Source: RYN-230 sp963704995 (GTDB taxonomy: Bacteria > Actinomycetota > Actinomycetes > Streptosporangiales > Streptosporangiaceae). Taken from it: a DNA stretch of 64,000 nt. How positions within the stretch are numbered: position 1 is the stretch's first letter; every line of letters starts with the position of its first letter. Below are positions 1 through 8,443 of this stretch, one piece after another. Made by a program: the position numbers and the translations under genes. The stretch is from assembly GCA_963704995.1 (NCBI GenBank), contig CAVPIM010000017.1, forward strand, positions 1 through 64,000, written 5' to 3'. The notes beneath the pieces were generated by a model. The model worked only from the letters and a program-made list of their open reading frames with translations. It was not told the DNA's origin and made no database searches.

Positions 1-1208
1 GCGGGCCGCTGGTGGATGCCTGGGACCGGCGGCGGGTCATGCTGTTCACCCAGTTCATGCTGGCCGCCGGGAGCGCGGGCCTGACCGCCAACGCGCTGGT
101 TCCCCACCCGCAGGTCTGGTCGCTGTTCGCCTGCACGGCCGAGGCGGCGGGGTTCCAGGGCCTGGACTGGTCGGCCCGCCGGGCCTCGCTGTGGCGGCTG
201 GTGCCGCCGGGGGATCTTCCCGCGGCGATCTCCGTGCAGTCTGCCGCGAACCAGCTGACCACGGTGGTCGGCCCGGCCATGGCCGGGCTGCTGATCGCGC
301 ACTTCGGGTTCGGGCTGGTGTACGGGCTGGACCTGGCCTCGTTCGGGGTGGCCCTGGTGACCGTGCTGCTGCTGCCCGCGCTGCCGCCGGACCGCGGCGG
401 GCAGCCCCCGAGTTTCGCGTCGCTGATCGGCGGGATCAGGTACGTGCGGTCGAGCCAGCCGCTGGCTGGCATCTTCGTGATCGACCTGGGCGCGATGGTG
501 TTCGGCATGCCCCTGCGCGGTGTTCCCGGCGCTGGCCACCACCCTGTACGGCGGGGGAGCCGCGACCGTGGGGTACCTCAACGCCGCGCCGGGCGTCGGG
601 GCGCTGGCCGGGTCGCTGCTCACCGGGCGGGTAGCCTGGTACACCGGCCCGGCCGGGCGGTGGCGGCCGGCGCGGCCGTGTGGGGCCTCACGATCGCCGC
701 GTTCGGTCTGGTGCCCTGGCTGCCGGCCGCCCTGGTCCTGCTGGCCGCGGCGGGAGCCGCGGACGTCGTCTCGGCGGTGTTCCGCATGATGATCGTCCAG
801 CAGGCGACCCCGGACGGGATGCAGGGCCGGGTGAACAGCCTCATCTACGCCGGGATCCAGGGCGGCCCGCGGCTCGGTGACGCCGAGGCGGGGGCCGCCG
901 CGGCTCTCGGCGGGCCGCAGTTCGCGGCCTGGTCCGGCGGGGTGCTCAGCGTGGTGACCGCCGTGGTGACCTGCTGGCTGCTGCCCGGGATGTGGCGTTA
1001 TGACTCCTGGGCGGGAAGCCGGGACCGGCCGGGCGCGGCGCCGAGGGCCGGCCCGAGCCGGATCCTGTCGGCTGAGCGCGGCTGGGGTAGCGGCCGGCCG
1101 GTCACGGGCGCCGGGTCAGGACCCGCCGGACACGGTCTGCGGCGGCGCCGTGGTCGGCGCCGGAGCCGGGACGGGAGCGGCCGGGGCGGTGCTCGCGGTC
1201 CCCGCTGA
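1..1208 (+). CDS. MFS exporter, 5' partial, frameshifted twice
   Basis: Probable major facilitator superfamily drug/siderophore exporter (EntS/MFS_3 type) in the cytoplasmic membrane. The window opens inside the loop 2-3 motif: the frame read from position 3 gives GPLVDAWDRRRVML, so the first two helices lie upstream. The frame holds to about 520, moves to another frame (MFPALATTLYGGGAATVGYL) until about 660, then returns for the last helices (AAVWGLTIAAFGLVPWLP, then QATPDGMQGRVNSLIYAGIQ, a typical MFS_3 motif). Both breaks fall in G/C runs and compensate each other, so a sequencing indel pair is more likely than decay. The tail after about 1000 is low complexity and runs over the convergent gene, so the true stop is uncertain. 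Confidence 0.75.
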   Translation, partial: GPLVDAWDRRRVMLFTQFMLAAGSAGLTANALVPHPQVWSLFACTAEAAGFQGLDWSARRASLWRLVPPGDLPAAISVQSAANQLTTVVGPAMAGLLIAHFGFGLVYGLDLASFGVALVTVLLLPALPPDRGGQPPSFASLIGGIRYVRSSQPLAGIFVIDLGAMVFGMPLRGVPGAGHHPVRRGSRDRGVPQRRAGRRGAGRVAAHRAGSLVHRPGRAVAAGAAVWGLTIAAFGLVPWLPAALVLLAAAGAADVVSAVFRMMIVQQATPDGMQGRVNSLIYAGIQGGPRLGDAEAGAAAALGGPQFAAWSGGVLSVVTAVVTCWLLPGMWRYDSWAGSRDRPGAAPRAGPSRILSAERGWGSGRPVTGAGSGPAGHGLRRRRGRRRSRDGSGRGGARGPR

Positions 1209-1517
1209 ACTGGCCTTGGCGTGGTGGTGGTGGTGACGCCTGGCGGTCTTGGCCCTGGTCTTGGTGGCGGGGGCGCTGCTGGCCGGGGCCGCGTTGCTGG
1301 AGGCGCCGCTGGCCGCCGGTCCGCCGCTGGCGGAGGCGGGCCTGGGGGCGGTGCCGGAACTGGCGGCGGCGTGCGTCGAGCCGGGCAGGATAGCCGCGAC
1401 CGCGCCCGCCGTGACCACGCCCGCCAGGCCCGCCACGAGGGTGACGGCCCGCAGGTGGCCCTGGCTCCGCTGCCGCTGGAACACGGCGGCGCGCACGTCT
1501 GCCCGGCGGTGGTTCAT
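1116..1517 (-). CDS. Small single-TM protein with Ala/Pro-rich tail, partner of ApbE
   Basis: 133 residues, no recognised domain. A basic N-terminus (MNHRRADVRAAVFQRQRSQG) precedes one hydrophobic segment at about 24-45. A long Ala/Ser/Pro/Thr-rich tail follows, presumably outside the membrane, with a basic stretch containing five consecutive His (RRHHHHHAK), and it ends in VSGGS. It lies 74 nt downstream of apbE on the same strand, and a second protein of the same design sits upstream of apbE. Both share the sequence N-terminal basic region, TM segment, low-complexity tail, C-terminal SGGS, so they are probably paralogues. They could be flavin acceptors for ApbE, because SGGS resembles the SGAT flavinylation motif; this is inference. 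Confidence 0.7.
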   Translation of the reverse strand: MNHRRADVRAAVFQRQRSQGHLRAVTLVAGLAGVVTAGAVAAILPGSTHAAASSGTAPRPASASGGPAASGASSNAAPASSAPATKTRAKTARRHHHHHAKASSAGTASTAPAAPVPAPAPTTAPPQTVSGGS

Positions 1518-1591
1518 GAAATGTCCTCTTCGCTCAGCGATTCCTGGCCCAGCGGGGGGCGCGGACCGCTGATCAGTGGCTCAGACCCAGC

Positions 1592-2662
1592 TCAAAGGTT
1601 CTCGGCGGGCCATCCACCCACCGTCCGGACAGTACCCGCCACATCGACCAGGCGGGCGGGCAAGCCGAGGTTTGAGAGCCAATCCAGAGCCTTACGGCCG
1701 CGGATGATCGCGGCGGTGCTCGCCGTGTTGGCGTCCACGCAGGTCGCGGCGGCCACGGACACGGTGCGCCAGTACACCGGGGCGGGCAGGCCGGTGCGCG
1801 GGTCCAGGATGTGGTGCAGCACGTCACCGCCGCGCCGCCAGCGCCGCGCCGTGGTGCTGGACGTGGCCAGCCCGCCCTCCTGGATGGCCACCACGGCGGC
1901 CGGACCCGGCGGCGGGTCCTCCGGCCGCCCGGTGACATCCTGCACCCGGATCCGCCAGCCACCCTCGGGCGGCGGCCCGGCCACGGCGATGTCACCGCCC
2001 AGCCCGACGAGCACGCCGCAGCCCAGCACCCCGGCCAGCCGGGCCGCCGAGCGGTCCGCGGCCCACGCCTTGGCCGTGGCCCCGAGATCCAGGTGCACGC
2101 CGCGGGGCAGGGTCAGCAACCCCGCCTCCGCGTCGAACCCGACCTGGCGCCAGCCGGGCACGGCCCGGACGGTCAGCCGGACCGGGGGACCAGTGTCGGG
2201 CAGCAGCGCGAAGTCGCGGTCGTAGCCGAGGGCGGACATCGCGTCGGCCACGGTCGGGTCCACGTCCCCGTCGGTCAGCCGGGCTGCGCGCAGCGCGACC
2301 GCGATCGCCTCCGCCAGCAGCGGGCTCACCTCGACGGTGGCCGCCCCGGGGGCGCTCATCCCCTCCAGGCCCGATCCTTGCGGGCCTGTTCCATCCGGGC
2401 CGGTCCTGTCCGGGGCCCGGCCAGCCGGGGCAGGCGGGCTGGCGATCGTACCGAGCCGCATCAGCTCAGAGTCGGGCCGGAACCGGCTGCACGCCCGGTC
2501 CACCGCGTCCAGGTCCGCTTCGAGCAGGCGCCGGCCCTGGGCCAGCTGGCCCGGGTCGGTAACCAGGAGCCAGACCTGCGTGCCCAGGGCCAGCCAGTCC
2601 GCGGCCGCGGGGCTCTGCGGCTCCTGCGTGCCAGGGGAGGCCGGGCCGGGCTGAGACATCAT
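1592..2662 (-). CDS. apbE: FAD:protein FMN transferase (ApbE family)
   Basis: 356 residues, the usual ApbE length. ApbE enzymes split FAD and attach FMN through a phosphoester bond to Ser/Thr of a partner protein. Visible motifs are HLDLGATAKAWAAD (family DLGGIAKGYAAD) in the middle, GLATSSTTARRW, and HHILDPRTGLPA near residue 275-290, which carries the metal- and FAD-binding Asp/Thr region. No lipobox or signal peptide is seen, so this copy appears cytoplasmic, unlike many lipoprotein ApbEs. Its ATG overlaps the stop of the upstream small protein (ATGA), indicating translational coupling. No FMN_bind protein, ferric reductase or NQR subunit is visible nearby; only two small single-TM proteins flank it. 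Confidence 0.93.
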   Translation of the reverse strand: MMSQPGPASPGTQEPQSPAAADWLALGTQVWLLVTDPGQLAQGRRLLEADLDAVDRACSRFRPDSELMRLGTIASPPAPAGRAPDRTGPDGTGPQGSGLEGMSAPGAATVEVSPLLAEAIAVALRAARLTDGDVDPTVADAMSALGYDRDFALLPDTGPPVRLTVRAVPGWRQVGFDAEAGLLTLPRGVHLDLGATAKAWAADRSAARLAGVLGCGVLVGLGGDIAVAGPPPEGGWRIRVQDVTGRPEDPPPGPAAVVAIQEGGLATSSTTARRWRRGGDVLHHILDPRTGLPAPVYWRTVSVAAATCVDANTASTAAIIRGRKALDWLSNLGLPARLVDVAGTVRTVGGWPAENL

Positions 2663-3000
2663 GAGCCGCCCGAGGTGACGCTGGCCGAGCCGGACGTGGA
2701 CGACGGCGCCGAGGAGGACGACGAGCTGCTCGTGCCCGAGCTGCTCGTCCCCGAGGACGAGCTGGTGCTGCCGGAATCGTCCGAGCTCGCGTGCGAGGAC
2801 GACGATCCCGATGTGGACGTGCCCGACGTGCCCGACGCGCTGGACGTGCTGTGCGCGGCGCTGGGCAGGGTAAAGGCCAGGCCGCCCGCGACGGCCAGGC
2901 CGAGCACGCCGGCCCCGGCGGTCGCGGCGCGGAGCCGGCCGCGGGCCCGCTCCCGCGCCACCACGGCCGTCACGGTGCGGGGGTCTCTGCTGTTCATCAT
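2659..3000 (-). CDS. Small single-TM protein with Ser-rich tail, partner of ApbE
   Basis: 113 residues. The N-terminus is charged (MMNSRDPRTVTAVVARERAR), followed by one hydrophobic segment at about 24-45 (ATAGAGVLGLAVAGGLAF) and then about 65 residues that are almost entirely Ser, Thr, Gly and Asp, ending VTSGGS. It is the first gene of the minus-strand operon and overlaps apbE by 4 nt. Its architecture and its last four residues match the small protein on the other side of apbE. The Ser/Thr-rich tail suggests an exported disordered region that could be modified (flavinylation or O-mannosylation). No enzymatic domain is recognised. Confidence 0.7.
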   Translation of the reverse strand: MMNSRDPRTVTAVVARERARGRLRAATAGAGVLGLAVAGGLAFTLPSAAHSTSSASGTSGTSTSGSSSSHASSDDSGSTSSSSGTSSSGTSSSSSSSAPSSTSGSASVTSGGS

Positions 3001-3120
3001 GACTCCTTCTCGGAAGCTAGCACCCCTTACTTTTCCGCAACGGTCTGTGGCTCGGCTTTCCTGTCCATCTGCGGCGCCTCTGAATGCGGCCTCTTTCCCG
3101 GGCCGGCAGCCGGGTCTTTG

Positions 3121-3138
3121 GTCCCCCGCACTGGGGAC
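3121..3138. promoter_or_regulatory. Inverted repeat in divergent intergenic region
   Basis: GTCCCC and GGGGAC arms of 6 bp are separated by 6 nt, inside the 200-nt region between the apbE operon start (minus) and the Acg gene (plus). It could be a regulator site, but in this GC-rich DNA a 6-bp match is weak evidence. Confidence 0.2.
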
Positions 3139-3200
3139 GGACGGCTCTGCGCAGTGTCACAGTGCCACCGCAGGCTGTCACTAACCAGGCAGGGGGAGAT

Positions 3201-4227
3201 ATGCCGGATATCCCGCTCAGCATCAGCAAAACTCCCACCGGTGACGCGACCCTGACCCCGGACCAGGTGGCGTTCCTGATCGCCACGGCAGGCCGGGCGC
3301 CGTCGGTGCATAACACGCAGCCCTGGCGCTTCCGGGTCCGCGAGACCGGCCTCGACGTGTACGCCGACCGGGGCCGGCGGCTGCGGGCCATCGACCCGGA
3401 CGGCCGGGAAATGCTGATCAGCTGCGGCGCGGCCGTGTTCGGGCTCCGGCTGGGCATCCGGCAACTGGGTTACCTGGCCACCGCGGAACTGCTGCCCGAC
3501 CCGGGCCACCCCAGCCTGCTGGCCCGGGTCCGGCTGGGCCGGCCAGCCCCGCTCACCGCCGAGGAGTGGGACATGCTGGCCGCGGTACCGCACCGGCACA
3601 CGCACCGCGGGCCGTTCAGCCCGGATCCGGTCCCGCCTGGGCTGATCCCGCGGTTGCAGCATGACGCCATCGCCGAGGGAGCCACCCTGGTCCTGGTTGA
3701 CCAGCAGTCCCGGGTCCGGCTGCGGGACCTGGTCGAGGCGGCGGCGCGCTGGCAGCAGCGCAACCCCATGGTCCGCGACGAGCTGAGGCAGTGGACGCGG
3801 GAGCGGGGCAGTGACACCAGGGATGGCGTGCCAGCCGCCGCCTACACCGCCCTGCCCGCCGGTGAGGAACCGCCTGGCCGGCTGGGACGGCGCGCTCACC
3901 CGGCGGGATTTCGACCAGGGCCGCGGCGAGGGCCAGCTCGAGGCCGGCCGCGTGCCCCCCTCGGCGACCGCCATCCTGGTCACCGCGGGAGACACGCCAA
4001 TCGACTGGCTGCGGGCCGGGCAGGCGCTGAACCGGATGCTCGTGCACGCCGCGGGCACCTGGGTGTTCGCCGCGCTGAACAGCCAGCCGATGGAGTCGCC
4101 GCCGCTGCGGGCGCTGGTCCGGGCGCGGCTGTACCTGCCGGGCGCGCCGCAGATGCTGCTGGAGTTCGGCCGGGCCCACACGGCGGCGGCCACGGCCCGC
4201 CGCCCGGTCGAGGACCTGATCCTCTAA
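3201..4227 (+). CDS. Acg-family FMN-binding nitroreductase-like protein, frameshifted
   Basis: Nitroreductase-superfamily protein of the Acg type (mycobacterial Rv2032 family), thought to bind or sequester FMN. The start is ATG 3201 behind a strong AGGGGGAG at 3191-3198. The N-terminal half shows the hallmark RAPSVHNTQPWRF at about residues 33-45. The second half, in another frame, contains LTRRDFDQGRGEGQ, GDTPIDWLRAGQALNRM and the C-terminal RRPVEDLIL, all typical of the family. The frame changes near 3860-3890 in a GC-rich stretch; the span is one base over a multiple of three, so a single inserted base would explain it. It is transcribed divergently from the apbE operon. Confidence 0.85.
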
Positions 4228-4235
4228 GACACGCC

Positions 4236-4862
4236 TTAGCCCGTCCCCAGGACCCGGGCCAGCTTCGAGGCGGACCGGGATGGCGTGGCTCCTGCCGCGG
4301 CCAGACCAGCCTCCGCCTCGTCCAGCAGCTCCCGCGGCCCGGCCTTGAGCTCGACCTCCACCTCCCGCCAGGATTCCTGCGGCCGCCAGGTGCCCCGGTC
4401 CGCCGGGTCCGGCCGCGACCCGGTGACCTGGTCGTCGGCCACTTCCGCGAGGATCTCGCCCGCCTCGCCGAGCAGGCGGTGCACGCTGCGGCGCGTCTCC
4501 AGCCGCGCGACCGGGCGCAGCGGCGCCCCGCCCGACCACCGGGCGACCTCGGCCGCGATCTCGCCGGGGACCAGCTCGGCGGGCGGCCCCAGCGGGAAAT
4601 GCACCTCCCGCCGGGAGTCCCCGCCGAGCGGCAGCTTGATGTGCCACCCCGCGTCGTCCCCGCCAGTCCGGCGGCGCAGCGTGATGTGCGCCCCGATCAG
4701 CCGCAGGTCGTCGGTGTCGTAGTAGGTCGCGGCCAGATCCTGGACGTCCGGCGGGGCCATGCTGACGGCACTGCCGGACCCGGCCAGGTCCGGCAGGACA
4801 AACCCGGCGGGCACGTCATACTTCCGCTCAGTCTCGATCTGCTCTTGCTCACCAGTGGCCAT
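4236..4862 (-). CDS. CYTH domain triphosphate tunnel protein
   Basis: 208 residues, a single CYTH domain. The signature ExExK is present as ETERK at residues 10-14, and further charged strands of the tunnel are visible (ITLRRRTGGDDAGWHIKLP; REVHFPLG; VARLETRR; WREVEVELK). CYTH proteins hydrolyse triphosphate substrates (tripolyphosphate, ThTP) or act as class IV adenylate cyclases with a divalent metal. Many actinobacterial CYTH proteins carry a C-terminal CHAD polyphosphate-binding domain; this one ends after the CYTH fold. It converges on the Acg gene with only 8 nt between their stops. Confidence 0.88.
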   Translation of the reverse strand: MATGEQEQIETERKYDVPAGFVLPDLAGSGSAVSMAPPDVQDLAATYYDTDDLRLIGAHITLRRRTGGDDAGWHIKLPLGGDSRREVHFPLGPPAELVPGEIAAEVARWSGGAPLRPVARLETRRSVHRLLGEAGEILAEVADDQVTGSRPDPADRGTWRPQESWREVEVELKAGPRELLDEAEAGLAAAGATPSRSASKLARVLGTG

Positions 4863-5083
4863 GGTCTGAGGTTACGAGGCAGGCGCGCGGCCGGGGGAGC
4901 CGGAGGCCGGCCGGGCCGAATTCTCCCCTGTGACGGCAAACGCGCAGCCAGCGATATGCCTAGGCCGCGTGTTTGGCCGGCGATTCCGAGATCACGATGT
5001 CACACTGCGTGGTGACGTTTCGTATGCGGGGGTAGTGCCGGGGGAAGTCAGGGGCGGGCTGCCGGGGGACGGGGGAACGCGCA

Positions 5084-5920
5084 ATGGGTCTCATCACAGA
5101 CGTGCACGGCGGGGTCGAGGGGTACGAGGCAGTGGCACTCCCGCTGCTGCTGGAGGAGGCGTCGGGAGCACACGGCCTGGACGGGGCGGTGCTGCGCCGC
5201 CGCAGCGCCCGCCCGACCAAGCGGGCCGTGATCTACCTGCACTGCATGAGCGACTCCTTCGTGCCCGCGGACCTGGCCAGCTGGTACACCGAGCGGGGGT
5301 TCCACTTCTACGTGGCTGACCTGCGCCGGCTGGGGGAGCCCGGCCGTCCCGCCGCGCAGACCCCCGCCGAGGAGCTGGGGGAGTACCTGGCCTGCCTCGA
5401 TGTGGCCGTGCAGCACGTCCGGGAAGCAGACGGGATCGAGACCGTGGTGCTCTGCGCGCACGCCAGCGGGGCGATCATCGCGGCGCTATGGTGCCACGCC
5501 CGCCGGGCCGGCCCGGCCGCGGATGCGCTGGTCCTGGCCAGCCCGTCGCTGCGGGGCGGCCCCTGGCTGGCCCGGACGGTCAGCCGCCGGGTCACCGTGC
5601 CCAGCCGGCGCACCCCGCCGCTGCTCACGGTGGCCCGCCGCCGGGTCCGGCGCGGCCTGGACATCAGCTGCCCGGTCCTGGTCCTGTGCCCGCCGGAGGA
5701 CTGGGACGCGCCGGGCGGAACCGCCGGCCTGCTCGCGCTCCCGCTGACGCGCGGCAGGGCCACCATCCGGCTCGGCGCGCACGTGACCTGGCTCCGGCTC
5801 GACGGGGCCCGGCCTGGCCAGGCACTGCCGGGCGGGGCGGCCCGCAAGCGCGTGTTCGACGAACTCGCCCGCTGGCTCAGCGCTTACCTGTCCGGCCAGA
5901 TCCGCGACCAGCTCCTCTAG
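5084..5920 (+). CDS. Alpha/beta hydrolase, nucleophile Ser apparently replaced
   Basis: 278 residues with the layout of S33/monoacylglycerol-lipase-like hydrolases: RAVIYLHCMSDSF (oxyanion strand), YTERGFHFYVADLRRLG, the elbow strand, CPVLVLCPPEDW (strand 7 with acid region) and GAHVTWLRLDGA (His region). The nucleophile elbow reads VVLCAHASGAII where the family has GHSxGG. In that alignment the Ser position holds Ala (codon GCC), with a Ser one residue later. The protein may therefore be inactive, or the following Ser may serve. The start ATG 5084 follows GGGGGAACGCGCA. The gene stands alone, divergent from the CYTH gene. Confidence 0.82.
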   Translation: MGLITDVHGGVEGYEAVALPLLLEEASGAHGLDGAVLRRRSARPTKRAVIYLHCMSDSFVPADLASWYTERGFHFYVADLRRLGEPGRPAAQTPAEELGEYLACLDVAVQHVREADGIETVVLCAHASGAIIAALWCHARRAGPAADALVLASPSLRGGPWLARTVSRRVTVPSRRTPPLLTVARRRVRRGLDISCPVLVLCPPEDWDAPGGTAGLLALPLTRGRATIRLGAHVTWLRLDGARPGQALPGGAARKRVFDELARWLSAYLSGQIRDQLL

Positions 5921-5997
5921 ACGCCGGCCCCGGCCGGGATCGCCGGCCGGGGGTGGGGGAGTACGGGAGGCGGTCTTCGTTGCGGAGAAGGAAAACG

Positions 5998-7710
5998 TCA
6001 GCTGACGGAAACCGAGACGTTCGGGTAACCGCTCGCCCCGTTGGGCTCGGGTGGTTCCTGCCGCGCGGTCTGCGTGTAGCCCGTCGCGTCCGTGGCGCGC
6101 GACTCGATGAGGTGGGTGCCGTGCGTGGCGTCCCAGTCCCAGACCCACTGGCGCCAGGTGTCGATCCCGGGCACGGCGGCCAGCCGGGCCTGCTGCCACG
6201 GCCCGCGGTCCACCCGCACGTGTACCGCGTCGATCCCCTTGTGCTGGGCCCAGGCCACGCCGGCCACCTGGGTCCGGCCTGCGGACACCGAGTTGAGCGG
6301 CACGTCGATGCGCGACTCCGTCTTGATCGGGGCCTGCTGGGACCAGCCGCGCTGGGCCCAGTAGGCGAAATTGCCGCGGAACGTGGTCACCTTGATGTCC
6401 GTGACCCACTTGGTCGCGGACACGTAGCCGTACAGGCCGGGTACCACCATCCGCGCCGGGAAGCCGTGCGCCACCGGCAGCGGGGTCCCGTTCATGGCCA
6501 CTGCGAGCAGCGCGTCCCGGCCGTCCAGGACCGTGGCCAGCGGCGTGCCCGAGGTGAAGCCGTCGACGGAGGTGCACATCAGCTGGTCGGCGCCGGCCCG
6601 GGGCCGGGCCTCCCGCAGCAGGCTGGCCAGGCTGGCGCCGAGCCACTTGGCGTTCCCGATGTAGGGGCCAGCCACCGGGTTGGAGACGCAGCACAGCGTG
6701 ACGTAGTCCTCGATCAGCGGGCGTTTCAGCAGCTCATGGAAGCTGATGGTGATCTCGCGCTCCACCATCCCGTGGATGCGCAGCTGCCAGGTCTGGGGGG
6801 CGACCTGGGGCAGGATCAGCGCGGTGTCCACCCGGTAGAACGACGAGTTCGGGGTGACGAACGGGCTGAGGCCCTTGATGCCGAGATCTGCGCCAGCCGG
6901 CAGCGGCGGCACCGGCTGCGCGGCCTTGGGGAACCGGATGTCCGCCAGGGCGGAGGACACGCTGGAGCGCTCCGAGAGGGTCCGCCCGCCGAGGAGGCCG
7001 ACGCCGCCCGCGGCGGCCGCCACCACGCCGGCGGTCAGGAAGCTGCGGCGGCCGGGCTGCCACGGGGCCAGGGGCGGCTCGCCCGAGGGCGGGCCGCTGC
7101 GGGCCCGCGAGACCGGCCGGGGCGGGTCCGGGACCGGCTCCGGGGCCGGCTCGCCCGGGGCGGCGGGCACGGTGAAGTCGGGGGGCGGGGTGGCGCCCTT
7201 CGGCAGCGGCGGCCGCGGGGTGGCCGCCTGGGCCGCCGCGGGCGGGATGGCGCCGCGCCGGGCCCGGCCCCCGGCCGCGCGCACCAGCAGCCACAGCGCG
7301 TACGCCCCCACCAGGGCGCCGATCAGGGTGGGCAGCACGTCCCACGGCGTCGCGTTCGGCCGGGTCAGCGCGGCGGCGATCCCGATGGCCGCGAAGATGG
7401 CGAGGCCGATGAAGCCGTAGCGGAGGTTGCGCATCGCGACGATCCCGATGATCGCGGAGAACACCGCGAGCACGACCAGGATGCCGATGACCAGCACGGT
7501 CTTGTCGTGCGAGCCGAACGCCGAGATGGCAAAGTTCTTGACGGCGGGCGGGGTATGGTCGATGGCCGCGCTGCCGACGGCCGCCACGGGTGAGCCCTGC
7601 GGCCGGCCGATCCCGGCCACGAGCTGGCCCACCCCGAGCGCGACCCAGGCCATCAGCAGGCCGACGACAACACCACGCCACACCGGGGGCGAGTCAGAAT
7701 GATCTCTCAC
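5998..7710 (-). CDS. Membrane-anchored molybdopterin oxidoreductase, sulfite oxidase family
   Basis: 570 residues. About four TM helices occur in the first 145 residues, then a Pro/Ala-rich linker (150-220), then QPGRRSFLTAG at about 218-228 followed by another hydrophobic segment. This resembles a Tat-like twin-Arg segment placed inside the protein. The sulfite-oxidase-type Mo-cofactor domain runs from about 270, with TLCCVSN at about 338-344 providing the Cys ligand and HGFPARMVVPGLYGY in the cofactor pocket. A C-terminal Ig-like dimerisation domain starts with INVPLNSV-like sequence. The catalytic part is expected outside the membrane and could reduce or oxidise S-compounds. It is divergent from the sigK-rskA pair with 95 nt between starts, suggesting shared control. 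Confidence 0.9.
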   Translation of the reverse strand: MRDHSDSPPVWRGVVVGLLMAWVALGVGQLVAGIGRPQGSPVAAVGSAAIDHTPPAVKNFAISAFGSHDKTVLVIGILVVLAVFSAIIGIVAMRNLRYGFIGLAIFAAIGIAAALTRPNATPWDVLPTLIGALVGAYALWLLVRAAGGRARRGAIPPAAAQAATPRPPLPKGATPPPDFTVPAAPGEPAPEPVPDPPRPVSRARSGPPSGEPPLAPWQPGRRSFLTAGVVAAAAGGVGLLGGRTLSERSSVSSALADIRFPKAAQPVPPLPAGADLGIKGLSPFVTPNSSFYRVDTALILPQVAPQTWQLRIHGMVEREITISFHELLKRPLIEDYVTLCCVSNPVAGPYIGNAKWLGASLASLLREARPRAGADQLMCTSVDGFTSGTPLATVLDGRDALLAVAMNGTPLPVAHGFPARMVVPGLYGYVSATKWVTDIKVTTFRGNFAYWAQRGWSQQAPIKTESRIDVPLNSVSAGRTQVAGVAWAQHKGIDAVHVRVDRGPWQQARLAAVPGIDTWRQWVWDWDATHGTHLIESRATDATGYTQTARQEPPEPNGASGYPNVSVSVS

Positions 7711-7805
7711 AGGGACTATTCGTAGCCGACCGCGAAGCGGATTGCCGCTGATTGCCCTGGACGGCCAAGCCTGCCGGGTTCCGGCAACGAATTAAGGACA
7801 TGGGA

Positions 7806-8441
7806 ATGACCGACAGCCAGCCCTGGCCCCCGCCCGGAGGGCGCGGCGCTGGCGGCCGCGGGCCGGGGGAGCCGGGCCCGGGGGCCCCGGCCGCCGGCCC
7901 GGGCAGCGCCGATCTCGCCGCGCTGCTCGGCCAGGTGGCCCGGGGCGACGACGGCGCGTACGGCGCGGTCTACGGGCAGCTCGCCGCGCATGTGTTCGGC
8001 GTCGCCCGCAGCGTGCTGCGGGACCCGGCCCAGGCTGAGGAGGTCGCCCAGGAAGTCCTGCTGGACGTGTGGCGCGACGCCGCCCGCTTCGATGCCAGCC
8101 GGGGCAGCGCCAAGGCCTGGGTGATGACGCTCGCGCACCGGCGGGCCGTGGACCGGGTCCGGTCCGAGCAGGCGTCGGCGGCCCGTGAGCAGCGCGCGGC
8201 CCGGGCGGAGGTCTCCTACGACGTGGTGGCGGAGACCGTGGCCGCCCGGCTCGACGCGGAGCGGGTCCGCCGCTGCCTGGGCTCGCTCACCGACCTTCAG
8301 CAGGAGTCGGTCACCCTCGCGTACTACCGGGGCTGTACCTACCGTGAAGTGGCCGCGCTGCTGAAGGTGCCCGTGGGGACGGTCAAGACGCGGATGCGCG
8401 ACGGCCTGATCCGGCTCCGCGACTGCCTGGGGGTGGACTAG
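7806..8441 (+). CDS. sigK: ECF sigma factor, SigK-like
   Basis: 211 residues. A Gly/Pro-rich leader (about 35 residues) precedes region 2 (YGQLAAHVFGVARSVLRDPA, EEVAQEVLLDVWRDAARFD, AWVMTLAHRRAVDRVR) and region 4 (LTDLQQESVTLAYYRGCTY, EVAALLKVPVGTVKTRMRDG). ATG 7806 is chosen over ATG 7800 because the AAGGA at 7794-7798 then has proper spacing. The gene directly precedes a zinc-binding anti-sigma factor (2 nt between stop and GTG), as in the SigK/RskA pairs of mycobacteria. The divergent molybdoenzyme gene is a likely regulon member. Confidence 0.9.
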   Translation: MTDSQPWPPPGGRGAGGRGPGEPGPGAPAAGPGSADLAALLGQVARGDDGAYGAVYGQLAAHVFGVARSVLRDPAQAEEVAQEVLLDVWRDAARFDASRGSAKAWVMTLAHRRAVDRVRSEQASAAREQRAARAEVSYDVVAETVAARLDAERVRRCLGSLTDLQQESVTLAYYRGCTYREVAALLKVPVGTVKTRMRDGLIRLRDCLGVD

Positions 8442-8443
8442 CC

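Noticed and set aside
3121..3138. DosR box upstream of the Acg gene
   Set aside because: The GTCCC/GGGAC arms are in the opposite order to the DosR consensus and the AT-rich centre is missing.
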